From contig NC_048560.1 of the NCBI RefSeq assembly GCF_902806685.2, positions 2,334,492 through 2,398,491 on the forward strand: a stretch of DNA of 64,000 nt. The letters are read 5' to 3'. The DNA is from Maniola hyperantus (lineage: Eukaryota; Arthropoda; Insecta; Lepidoptera; Nymphalidae). The stretch's first letter is position 1. The number at the start of each line of letters is the position of its first letter. This document shows positions 42,026 through 54,200 of the stretch, piece after piece. The notes beneath the pieces are model-generated. The model worked only from the letters and a program-made list of their open reading frames with translations. It was not told the DNA's origin and did not search any database. Position numbers and translations under genes: made by a program.

Positions 42026-42237
42026 CGAGGTCATTGGCTGTAGTTCTTATTTTAAAATGCCTGTATATATGACATTGATGACATAATTTGTAATAGAATA
42101 ATTATTATTTTAATAATAGTGTTCATAACTCAATTTCATAGATTAATTATTGGTCTCGCTCCGCTCTCCAAAGCATAGATTAATTATGCTCAATTTATTA
42201 GCTTCAAAAATAATTTACTTTGAACTAATAAGGTAGG

Positions 42238-42689
42238 TAATAGTCCGTAAAAACTGACTCCTCCCGCGCCATTTTAACTCTATGGGTCAAATGCGTTCAC
42301 GCATCCCCCCTCCTGGAAGCCAGCCAGCTAACCAGCCAGCCAACCAACTAGAGGGAAGGTAAGTATGTGGGTCTCGGCGGCCGAGAGGCAACCATTTATC
42401 CGGTTGCCACTAAACCCACCCAATTACGACTACCCACTAAAACCCAGGGGCGCTCCTGCGCGTCACCTGGCGACTGGGTCACCTGAACACCGAAGCAATC
42501 AACCGTGACCCAGCCAGCGACGTCCGCTGAGGCGGACCCACTGACGAGGTCCCCTCACCGCACGTCCGAGGCGCACCGACTAAGAGTGTGCGCCTCCCGA
42601 CCCGGAGACCCAAGTTCAAGAGACAGTCCAATATACCCTATTCAGTTCAACTTATATTGTACAACAGAATTAGCCATAATTATAATAAA
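42238..42689. repeat. GC-rich repeat block
   Basis: A half MITE (GCGCCATTTTAACTCTATGG) is followed by a GC-rich stretch with AGCCAGCCAGCTAACCAGCC and several stops in each frame. It may be a LINE 3' end; I could not place it. Confidence 0.4.
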
Positions 42690-42936
42690 CTAGCTTATGC
42701 TCGCGACTTCGTCCGCGTGGACTACAAAATTTCAAAACCCTATTTCACCCCCTTAGGAGTTGAATTTTCAAAAATCCTTTCTTAGCGGATGCCTACGTCA
42801 TAATAGCTATCTGCATGCCAAATTTCAGCCCGATCCGTCCAGTAGTTTGAGCTGTGCGTTGATAGATCAGTCAGTCAGTCAGTCAGTCATTCAGTCAGTC
42901 AGTCAGTGAGTCACCTTTTCCTTTTATATATATAGA
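42690..42936 (-). mobile_element. Helitron A, full, reversed
   Basis: Bounded by CTAG (42690-42693) and GA (42935-42936) in reverse, with (CAGT)n and CTTTTATATATATAGA. Confidence 0.8.
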
Positions 42937-43261
42937 TTGGTAATAATAAAGATCGTTGTTAATATAACAACAAAATTGCTATGAAACGAAAACATTTTCC
43001 ATCATCAAAATATATTTTTCTAGAAGGCTGTAAAAGTAAATTAGGAGCCATGTACAAAAATTTTTTCGTTGTGAACAACACGGCGCATTAAAGGCTATTC
43101 CAAACTGGTGCGTTGTTTAGACGCGAAGAAATCCTAGAATACCGACAAGTATCATCATCATCATCATCATCATCCTGACAGAGATCCTGTGGTTTCCTGG
43201 CAGAGATCGCTTCAAAGCAATAAGGATGCCAACTGGATTTCTATTTTTGCTGTTGTTTATT

Positions 43262-43620
43262 GTTTTAATTTTATGTCTTTTTAGGGTTCCGTACCTCAAA
43301 AGGAAAAACGGAACCCTTATAGGATCACTTTGTTGTCTGTCTGTCTGCATGTCTGTCTGTCAAGAAACCTACAGGGTACTTCCTGACCTAGGACCATGAA
43401 ATTTGGCAGGTAGGTAGATCTTATTGCTGACATTTGGGGAAAAATCTCAAAACCGTGAATTTAGGGTTAGATCACACAAAAAAATTAAATTGTGGTCATG
43501 AACTAATAATTAGTATTTTCAACTTTCAAAGTTTGAATTATCGTGCAAAATGTCGAAAAAATACGACTGTAGTACGGAACCCTCATTGCGCGAGCCTGAC
43601 TCGCACTTGGCCGGTTTTTT
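43262..43620 (+). repeat. Interspersed repeat (family F), full
   Basis: TTTAGGGTTCCGTACCTCAA to GACTCGCACTTGGCCGG. 42937-43261 and 43621-44097 hold unassigned sequence, including AGCATTTTCACTGGAGGTGA near 43940, and no exon. Confidence 0.65.
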
Positions 43621-44097
43621 GTGTATACTAAAACTAACGTTGTAGATAGACGGACAGGCAACGAAGTGATTCTATAAGGGTTCTTTTTCCTCTGGAGGTA
43701 CGTCACTCTAAAAATATAGATCTTTATGGCAGAGCCTTTATTTTAGTTATATTTTATTTAGTTTTTATGGCTTCATCGACATAGCGAAATCTCAACGTCA
43801 GCTATTACAGACATGTTCCTATTTGTAACTATTTGCCGTTGTTTTGTCTTACGTTTTACTATGTTTTATGGTTATTCCGTTCTACGGCGACGCATAAAAT
43901 GAAAATGGGGAGTACCGTGCGAGGTTTGTAAGGGAGCATTTTCACTGGAGGTGAAAATTCTCCCACCGCACGCGTTCATAGAAGCAATAACATTTTTGAA
44001 GCGATGAAGAACTGTTGATTGCGATAGCAATGACTAGAACCATATAGACCGAAAAAAAGTTCTAAGTATTATTTACACCTACACCATAATGAATGAA

Positions 44098-44635
44098 TAT
44101 GCAGGGTGTAACCAGAACGCTAGCAAAAACTTAGCGTTTGTTATACTACCTAAACACAATCCAATACCAATAACCATTTGCTTTATTTTGTAGTTTTAGT
44201 GATTTTTCAAACCCGCAAAACCCAAGTCAATGCCCCACCTACGACGCGGAATTGACTCCGAGTATTGCATAAGTAGGCCACTACTTATGCAACGTTCGTT
44301 GACCTCTAGCGCCAGGCATATGTTTTAATTGCAATATAGGCGAATCCTTCCGCATATGAAAAATCGGCCAAGTGCGAGTCGAACTCGCACACGAAGGGTT
44401 GCGTATAATCGTGGAAAAAATTTCACTTTTTTTTAAATTTTCATGGCGGTTATTTTGAATTTTTTATTATTTGTTGTTATAGCGGCAACAGAAATATAAA
44501 TTCTGTGAAAATTTCAACTCTACCTATTACGATTCACGATATACAGCCCGCTGACAGACAGACGGACGGACAGCGGAGGTTTAGTAATAGGGTCCCGTTG
44601 GCACCCGGCGGGTACGGTCTACGGAACCCTGAAAC
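44098..44635. repeat. Repeat families G and F side by side
   Basis: 44098-44320 is family G (AGGGTGTAACCAGAACGCTA); 44358-44635 is family F (GCCAAGTGCGAGTCGAACTC). No coding frame. Confidence 0.6.
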
Positions 44636-45079
44636 GAGCCTTAAACTGCAGTTAAGTGTAAAAGCTCCCTAAAAACTTAAACCTTATATTTACGTGTCAC
44701 GTGATATATTTACGTGATTTATGACGTGGAATAATAAGTTTGTAAGAGAAATAAAATTTACGGTTGGTTTTCTCCACCAAGGTCGATAAACATGATGTTT
44801 TTATTAACAACATAAAGGTAAGGCATCCAAAAGTAAGAAGGCAATTTATATGGAAACTAAATGAAGCCTGCGAATTTCCAAATCCCGTGGAAATGATTTG
44901 ATTTTCCGGCATAAAAATCCGCTTTTGCCAAAATTTGGTAGGCACATAATATGGATAGCTTGTACTTATTCCGGAGACGGACATAGGCTACTTTTTATCC
45001 TAGAAAAACAAACAGTTCTCTCAGAGTTTTAATAATCTTATTTCAACAAATAAATAGATATTAATGAACAAAAAGCTTA

Positions 45080-45250
45080 ATTTGCTATTATCCGCTGAAA
45101 CAGGTCGAATCTGTATGGTGCAACATGCAGCATGCGAAATGCACCGCCCGCCCTCCCACCGTGGGAGGGCGGGCGTTGCATTTGCGGATTATAGCAAATT
45201 AAACTTTTGGTTCATTGTATATCATGGACTTCCGCAAAGTAACGCCTGCT
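45080..45250. repeat. Repeat with GC palindrome
   Basis: ACCGCCCGCCCTCCCAC meets GTGGGAGGGCGGGCG at 45143-45176. The flanks (CAACATGCAGCATGCGAAAT) recur in reverse at 54895-55065. Confidence 0.6.
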
Positions 45251-45551
45251 TCTATACAACAAATAAATAGATTTTGATTTTGGTCCACGCGGACGAAGTG
45301 GCGCAGGCGATCAAATGAGGGTTCTTTTTCATTTTGGTACGGAACCCTGAAATGAAAAGCTTTCTAGTTCACAAAATAACGATTCAGTAACGGTGCCAAA
45401 AATTTAAACAATTTCGTGTAGGTAGGTACCTAAGCAAAGGCATTCCTTGATACGCTACACTTATAATGCTGGTACAAGGCAATGACTTACGCGATTTTTA
45501 ATTGATAAAAAAGTTGAAATGATAAAGTATAATATGTCGGCAGAGCCATCT

Positions 45552-45627
45552 TTAGTTGTAAACAGATTGCTCATTGAACATCACGTCATCGTCCCCACCG
45601 TTGTTGTGAGACTTAAAATCGAACACG
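45552..45627 (-). other. Possible orphan terminal exon
   Basis: After CACAG the frame VFDFKSHNNGGDDDVMFNEQ runs to a TAA, with ATTAAA-like AT-rich DNA after it. The acceptor is poor in pyrimidines and I recognise no family. Confidence 0.18.
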
Positions 45628-45649
45628 CTGTGCGTAGTGATTCATTATT

Positions 45650-46142
45650 CGTCTGGCTCTGGCCAGAGGCGGTTCTCAGTAGACACGGGCTGTAATACTG
45701 TAGGTTTTATAATTGTTGTTGTAACCTACTGTGGTTTCAGTTGTTTGAGGTTATAGTAAGGACTAGGTTGTGGTGTGCTAGGTTAGCTGGTTGGTCTGGG
45801 ACCGGTATGGGGATAGAGGAGCCGGTGTTGGTAGGGATATAGGTAGTGTTACTTAGGGTTGTCTAGTCATAGGAGACGTTGTTGTCATGACTCATAAATG
45901 AGGGTTGCTATAGTTATTGTTGAGGGTAGTTAGTGTTGTCTCTCGTAGTGCGAGAATATTGTTAGTGCGCCTACGAAGGCTCGGTTAATCTAATATGTTG
46001 TAATTCTGACTTATCCGATTAATCATCATCATCATCATCTTTATGAAGGCAGCAGGCCTTTTATCCCGACATATACGTGCTTTTGGTAATAGTATGAGAT
46101 CCAGTATTAGAAATATACACCCTCATCTTTTACTTAATGACT
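45650..46142. other. Unassigned T/G-rich stretch
   Basis: A skewed plus strand with TTGTTGTTGT and GGTTAGCTGGTTGGTC words. No long frame on either strand, no recognised repeat. Confidence 0.4.
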
Positions 46143-47892
46143 AGATGATGCCCGCGACTTCGTCCGCGTGGAATTAGATTTTTTTAAATCTCGTGAGAAC
46201 TCTTTGATTTTCCGGGATAAAAAGTAGTTTAAGTATGTCGTTTCCCGATATGCAAACTAATTTTTTTCAATCAATTTGTGATTAGTTATACCGAATTCCT
46301 TTTTTAGGTATGGTAAGCCCCTATGAAAATTAACTTAATTGATTTTTAACTAATAGGCTTGCGCTTGAATGCAATCACAATAATTTGTAATTCAATAATA
46401 TTCAGTTTTTGGTCAACATTAGAACTTTGACCTAAAACTGAATATTTAGGACTGGTGTAGGCACCAAATACCAAAATTTCAGAATTGTAACTCATTTTGT
46501 CTACGAGCTGGAGATCTGTGACACGCGGACACAGACAGACAGACAGACAGACAGCAGAGTGACATTAATAATGCTCCGCTTTTATCCTTTGTGTATGGAA
46601 CCCTAAAAAAGTTGTCTCTTATAACTTGGATCCATGCATGCACGTGACACGTTTTCGGTAGAGCAGTTACAAGGAAATGTGTTTCTACCTTGCATATGCA
46701 CATTTGCACTGTTGCATAAAATACAAAACATTTGACTCCATATTCTATTTTCCAAGGTGTAAAACAGGTTTTTTAAATACTGCAATAAAATCTATAGAAT
46801 ATTATTTTGAAGAATAAAAAGTAGGTACCCTAGGTCACTCTCCAGATCATCAGTTCCCGTATTATAAATGCGAAAGTGTGTTTGTTTGTTTGTTGGTTTG
46901 TCCTCCAATCACGCTGCAACAGATATATAGATTGAAGTGATTTTTTGCATGGGTATAGTTGACAACCTGGAGAGTGACATAGGAAACTTTCAGCTTTTAT
47001 TAAATAACGAAGGTCTAGCACGCGCTGGATCTTATTCTATTATGAATTAGGGGCGGGTAGTGATGTTCAAACTCTTGTAAGCGAAAATATTTGGAACACT
47101 TTTTACGAAGAAAGCGGCTAACTTAGCTAAAACTTATGAATAAATTTCTCGGTAATCCGTCAAAGTTTCCAGATGCGATAGTGCGGACAACCGCTTTAAA
47201 ACTGAGCAACTTTGGAGATTTCCAACTTATAGTCTTTGCCTTCTTTGCCAAGTTTGGAATTGAGTTGAGATACCTACCAGTTTTATTTCTTTTCTTTTTT
47301 GTTTTTTTTACATCGTTTATCGAGTTTTTCTATTTATATTCGAACTAGCTGATGACCACGACTTCGTCCACCTGGATTTAGATTTAAAATATTTTATAGA
47401 AACTCTTTGATTTTCCGGAATAAAAAGTAGCCTATGTCACTCTTGGGTCTTTATCTATACCCATGCAAAAAATCACGTCAATCCGTTGCACCGTTGCGAC
47501 GTGATTGAAGGACAAACCGACAAACCAAGAAACAAACACACTTTCGCATTTATAATAAGGGTACTGATGTATTCCCTAAAGTTAAAACCCCAAAACTTAT
47601 AATATAATTAAACAACAAAAACAAACAATAAATTATTTAACCCAAACGCAGTGGTATAATTAATATAACTTTTATGGGCCTTTTATGGCCATTGGTCGAC
47701 CATTACATCTAATTAATTAATATTTTGCAGTGCAGTAATAAGGTGGGTGATATGCTATTTGTTTTAATACGAATAATGTGAACTTTTGTTGAACCCGATG
47801 TCTCTTCTAAATCAGTATCCATATTATAAATGCGAAAGTGTGTTTGTTTGTTGGTTTATTGGTTTGTTGGTTTGTCCTTCAATCACGTCGTT
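46143..47892. mobile_element. Scattered Helitron B pieces
   Basis: Pieces at about 46143-46245 (minus), 46850-46995 (plus), 47345-47572 (minus, with CTAG at its left edge) and 47812-47892 (plus 5' end). The DNA between is AT-rich and shows no exon. Confidence 0.55.
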
Positions 47893-47909
47893 TGACAATT
47901 ATCGCCATT

Positions 47910-48104
47910 TCTCTATATATATAAAAATGAATCGCTAAATGTGTTGATGATGCAAATCTCGAGAACAGCTGAACCGATTTCGCTAATTCTTTTTTTATAA
48001 TATTCCTTGAAGTACGAGGATGGTTCTTACGGAGAGAATTTTTTTAAAAATTGCCTGAAAAAGAATCGACTGTTAGGCGGTACGAAGTTCGCCGGGTCAG
48101 CTAG
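47910..48104 (+). mobile_element. Helitron D
   Basis: TCTCTATATATATAAAAATG to TTCGCCGGGTCAGCTAG followed by T. It lies just past the 3' end of the dynein gene. Confidence 0.7.
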
Positions 48105-48161
48105 TTGTTAATAAATGAAATAAAAATATGAATTGAATTTTTTAATAATAATAATTGTATA

Positions 48162-48167
48162 TTTAAT
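48162..48167 (-). terminator. Candidate poly(A) signal of Dnah6
   Basis: ATTAAA on the minus strand, 37 bases past the dynein stop codon. Confidence 0.4.
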
Positions 48168-48203
48168 GAGCAGAAACTTAAACATACATTACTAATGTTT
48201 GTA

Positions 48204-51200
48204 TTAATAATCAAGTGCACAGAACAAAGCGACGCCACGTTTGATCCAATGCGCCTGCGGTTTATGCGTGACCAGTTCTACTGTCATCACGTAGTTGGTG
48301 GAATGCCCAGTTGTGGACAGTGTCCCAGCTCGAACCAAAGTCTTGTATGTCGGGCATTCGTAGAGGCCGGATGCCAGACGATGGTTCTGTTCTGGCTTCA
48401 TGTAGATTATCGCCATTTCTGTGAGAAAATATTAAAGGTAAATTTTTGGTAATGTGGCAGCGTCTCAGAACAAGGACTATTAGAAGTAGCCCTATTGTGA
48501 CACTTACTGTAAGAGCGAGATAGCTAAATGCATTTAAGCTCTTTTTAGAACGTGACAAAATGATTATGTTTCGTCCTTATCACCGTGGTCACTTTTTTTG
48601 TTTGCCAAAATGTATTTGTACGTGAGAATTTGGCAAACAACGTGAAGTGAGGTTACGTTGACGTGGTATTGTAAATAAATAATTGATTCGTTTTGTTGTT
48701 TTTTGTTTTTGAAGTTATTGTACAATGGTGGGTTGCAGTATACTAGGGTACAATAGCCGAAGCGAACGTAAAATAGACGGAATAACATTTCACAAGTACC
48801 TCTGCTTCAGCGAGAGGGACTGAGGGGGCCACGCTAGTTGCATATCTGACATATCTGTGGGCAGCGTGGTGCGTGAATGAAAGGCTGCTGTGCTGACATT
48901 TACATTATATATTTACAATATATTTACATTGGCTGTATGTATTTACGTTAAAGGCTGAGAGCGGGGGCACACGATGCGTTGCGGCGGCGCTGCGGCGCCG
49001 GAGCGGTGTCGCCACACGAGTCGATATTATAGATCTATATATCTACTCGTGTGGTGTCGCTGCGTCGATAAACTTGAGCATTCACTTGTAACAGAACATC
49101 GAGCATAAGCCGTTTTTATTTTAGTCGAACTGAAGAACGAGCCGAGCCAAGCATAGAGCCAAATATTGCTACGAAAATTTTGAGCGTTCTACTGAATGCT
49201 CTAATTCTATTCTTCATGAAAATGTCAGACTTGACGGTCGCGTGTGCTCGCTAGAATGCTCGCCAGAATGCTCGATAGAATGCTCGCTAAAATGTTCTCG
49301 TATTTTTGTGTGAATGAGCATTCCCAAGAATGCTCATTACAAGTGAATCCTCAAGTTTATCAGCACCTTTACATAGAAATATCTGTGGCATGTCACACGA
49401 TGCGCTCCGGCGCCGCACCGGACTTGCAACCACCGAGACGAGGCGGGGAGGGGTGAATGCGTGATTTCCGCAAAGTAACACCTGCTACTGTACAAGATGG
49501 TGATGATAATATAATATGTCATACCTGTGTGAAGCTCCTTAGGTCGACTTTCTTCCAGAGCCATATCAGCGCTGTTCCACCGAGCGCCTTCCAAGAACAG
49601 GCCGCTCACACAACACCCGTCATCTGGTTTCTTTTGCGGTGGCAGTTGAAGAGCCTGTTCAATAAAATTAATCATTATCATCATCATCAACCGATAGACG
49701 TACACTGCTGGACATAGGTCTCTTGTAGGGACTTCCATACGCCACGGTCTTGCGCCGCCTGAATCTAACGGCTCCCTGCGACTCGTCTGATGTCGTCCGT
49801 CCAACTAGTAGGGGGTCTTTCAACACTGCGTCTTCCAGTGAGAGGTCGCCATTCCAGCGCCTTGGGACCCCTACGCCTATCGGTTGTACGAACTTTGTGC
49901 CCTGCCCATTATTGCTGCCAAATAAAATTAATAAATAATATAAACTGATGAGATGTCTTCTCGTGCTTTTCTTAGTGTTTAAAGATCAACGTCTTAACAG
50001 CGCGTGTTGTGATGGTATAATATGGATCCGAGACAATATGGTCGTTAGCTATCGGCCTTATAAGAGAGCTCAGAGTAATTCAGCGGGCGATGGAAACTAA
50101 ATAATTAACAGCAGGATAAACCATAATGTTTGACACTTTTCTAAAGTTACCCGTAGCTACTGTACCAACTGGAATTTGGTTCATACCAATATGTTGTTGC
50201 CCCCAGCAGTATTTATTTTTCATAAAAATCTGATACCACTGGAAACGTCAAAAAATGTTGTTTAATTAAAAATTCGAGTATAGATAATTTTTAGTACCTC
50301 GAAAGCATACGAAATAGTGTCAATGGCAATAACATGCTTCCTTGCATAGTTCTGCAGCGCGCCAGTCAGGAACGCTTGAGGGAAGTAGAACCCAGATATC
50401 CAGAACACCTTGGGGATCCCACGGTCAGCCCAGCTCTGCATGAATTGGACCCGCAAGCACAGGTCTTTGACCCATGCCGCTGTGCAACGTAATCTCTTAT
50501 CAGTACCCTTATCATAAATGCGAAAGTGTTTGTTTGTTTGTTTATTGGTTTGTCCTTCACTCACGTCGCAACGGTGCAATAGATTGACGTGATTTTTTGC
50601 ATGGGTATAGATAACCTGGAGACTGACATAGGCTACTTTTATCCCGGAAAATCAAAGAGTTCCTACGGGATTTTTGAAAACCTAACTCCACGCAGACGAA
50701 GTCCCGCGACTTCGTCTGCGTGGAGTTCATCAGCTAGTAAATATATAAAAGGAAAAAGTGACTGACTGACTGATCTACCAACGCACAGCTTAAACTACTG
50801 GACGGATCAGGCTGTTTGGCATGCAGATATCTATTATGATGTACACATCCGTTGAGAAAGGATATGTAAAAATTCAACCCTTAAAGGCATAATAAAATAG
50901 GGGTTTGTAATTTGTGTAGTCTACCAAGTATACCTATAACGGCTATGGGCCATCGAGGGGTTGATCGTGATGATAAAAAATATACTCGCTTAGTATAAGA
51001 TTTTACGTCTCACCAAACGTTGCTAGAATTCGAGAGTCGAAACACATTATACCGTCAAAATAAAATGGACCTAAAGAGCCTTGAGTTGAAGTCAAAAATT
51101 CAATGCCACTGATTTTAATTTCGCAACGTTTCCGCTTGGAGCGCTGGCTGTGGATGTGTAGACAAACTTGAGCTTTAAAACAAGGCACTTAAGATCCAGT

Positions 51201-54200
51201 TTACTATAACGTGGAAGGTTTTCGATACTCGAATTCCATCTACGTTGGTGAGACATAAAATCTTGTATGTACTAACCGTGCAGAATTATATCTTACCAAG
51301 GGGTTTGAGCGAGGGGTACGCCCGTGCGCTCCACATAGCCGGCACAGCGTTACGGGCCAGGCTGTTGGACATACTCTCCAATGCTTCTGACATTACCACC
51401 AGTCCCTTCAACGCTTTCCGGAGATCCCTAAACCCGAAATACAGAAGATCTAAGAAATTGTATTTTGCTAACTACATTAGTCATGAAGTTTCTTGCAGAT
51501 TTGAGAGTTCCATAACCTGCATCATCTGTTTTAGGGTTCCGTACCTCAAAAGGAAAAAGGAACCCTTTTTCCTGCTGCCGCGTCGCCGTCACAGGACTTA
51601 GGCTGAGACCATAACACTACGGCTGAGATCTATAGAGCGTACTTTGACTTTGCTCAGTCTTAAGAGTGAGTTAGAACGAGTCGGATTTATGCGAGAGATA
51701 TCGCTCTGTCTCTTTTTAACTCTATCTTAAGAATAAGGTAAATCAGAGTGCGCTCTAAAGATCTCACCCTTAGATACGACATCGTCGGGTCGTAAGAATC
51801 TACGACGTCGCATAATGCACTGTGCAAATTTCCGATGCGGTGCCGCAACGTACAAACTTGCGATGCGACGACGTATTCCCGTTCAGCCGGGGTCCACACC
51901 TCTCTGTGTGCCATTCTGTGCTGTGTGTTTTTCTTTGCGTCTAGAAGTAGGATACGTGTAGTGCGGTCCATGGCTCACTAGAAATTTATGGCCAGAGTTT
52001 TCTCATACGACGCCGTAAGCGATAGAATTTTGCGTTGCGTCAACGCATTGCGATGCGGCTTTGTTTTTGCGATGCGATGTCGCACCGCAGTGTTGCGGCC
52101 TCGCTCTTAGCGATGCGATGGTCGCATCGCTTACTTGCGCGATGAACGCGTCATCGCTTTGTATCTGGACGACGCAACGCCTCAGAATTGCACGGAATTA
52201 AAAAAAGGGGCTACTCATAGACTAACAAGGCTATTGCAGCTGATTGGTTTCCTCAGATAATAAACGTACCTCAGAGAAGTGTTGATGACAGTCAGTAGTT
52301 TGTTGTATCTGATGGCTTCCTGTATAAGCACGGTGTTCAGCGACTCCTTGTACGATACAGGGTACCTGGTAAACCAACATTTTTTTAATTTACTCAGATA
52401 CAAGTTGGACGACGGCACTAGAGGTGGATGGACGACATCAGACAAGCCTCAGGGAGCCGTTGGATTCAAGCGGCGCAAGACCGTGGCGTGTGGAAGTCCA
52501 TATATGAGACCTATGTCCAGCGGTGGACGTCTATCGTTTGATGATGATGACATGAGATACAAGTTAGCCCGTAATTGCAATCTCACCTGGTGGTAAGTGG
52601 ATAAGCTAAGATGGATGCGGGCTAACCTGGAAGGGTTACGGCAGTTTTTATTAACCCATAGCTCTTTGGTTTCTACACGGCATCGTACCGGAACGCTGAA
52701 TGGCTTGGTGGTACGGCTTAGCCGGTAAGGTGATAACTAGCCACGGCCAACGCCTCGCACCAGTCTAGACCAGAAATTTGGAAATTATAAAATTCCAAAC
52801 CTCTGCCGGGAATCGCAAGCAACTCATTCCCAAGCTTTCTTATAATTCGGTTTTAGCCTCGTGTACGGAACCCTCAAATTCATCATCATGATGAAGTAAG
52901 TGGTGGGACAAGACTCACGTAGTGGCAATAAACTTGGTGTCCAGCATTGGTGGTAGAACATTCAGAATGTCTTTAGCAGCCAGTTCCGTCATCTCCTCAG
53001 CCGATAGTCCACCTTCACCGCTGACTTCCTTTGGTTGCAAGTTGCTTAGAGTACCTGTTGTATAACAATGCCGAAAATTAGTCGACTACAGTGCGACAAG
53101 GCTCTTTTAGGCTCTAACTAGCCATGGCCAAAGCTTCCCACTATACCAGACCAGAAAAGAAATTATGAAATTACAAACCCCTGCCGGGAATCGAACCCGG
53201 GACCTCCCACTAACAAGACCACAGCGCTTACCACTGCGCCAGGGTAGATTAGTGAGGATTAGATCAGTATAAAATGAACCGGAAGTACCCTACAGGTTTT
53301 GATTCCCTTGACGAATCTTAACAAACACAACAGACAGACAGACAACGAAGTGATCTTATAAGGGTTCCTTTTTGTCTGGTGTTACAGAACCCTAAGAAAA
53401 CTGAACCTGAAGCTTTAAAACCAAATATATAAAGGAAAAGGTGACTGACTGACTCACTGACTGATCTATCAACGCATAGCTCAAAGTACTGGACGGATTG
53501 GGCTGAACTTTGGCATGCAGATAGCTATTAATGAGGATAACGTAGGCATCCGCTACGAAAGAATTTTTGAAAATTCAACCCCTAAGGGGGTGAACTAGGG
53601 GTTTGAAATTTGTGTAGTCCACGCGGACGAAGTATCGAGCATAAGCTAGTCTAAAATAAGTATACAATACTAACTGATGCATGTCCTTGTTTCGGACGTG
53701 GCGTAACTGATGTTAGCATTGCCATGAAGTCCGAATAGAGATGGGTCGTCGTTCAGGGGCAAAGTGCGGATGTATTTTGTGTAGTCATCGATTGTTGACG
53801 AGGATGGTTGCTGCAATGTAAACGATGTTATGGTATTATACTGTGGCGGTTGCCACGGTTGAAACTAGATGGCGCAATTCAATCGATAACGTTTCATGAC
53901 GTAGTCCCGAACAAATGTACCGCCGACAGTACTCGCACTAACAGAACACTGCAATCTGGACTATATCATAAAGTTTCAAGACACAACTTCCCTAACAGAC
54001 AGAAATTTCCCTATTGCTACGGTCGAGTACACAGAAACCGCTCCGTACAAAACTTAACAATGTTATGTTATTATACTTTTCAACCTGGTTCTTCTTCTAC
54101 TATCGTACCTCTAAGGTCTGCATCCATACGTAGTCGAAACTCCACAAATCCGTACGAAGTGATTTGCCTCCTCATCTCTAATCCGAACCGCTAAGATTTG

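Noticed and set aside
51003..51188. 61-codon minus-strand frame ending in a GTAAAA donor between dynein exons
   Set aside because: The joined exons 51297-51427 and 50298-50479 are already contiguous in the dynein protein, and this peptide has no dynein likeness.
51245..51601. 118-codon plus-strand frame
   Set aside because: It overlaps, in antisense, the dynein exon 51297-51427, whose minus-strand product (KALKGLVVMSEALESMSNSL) is clear.
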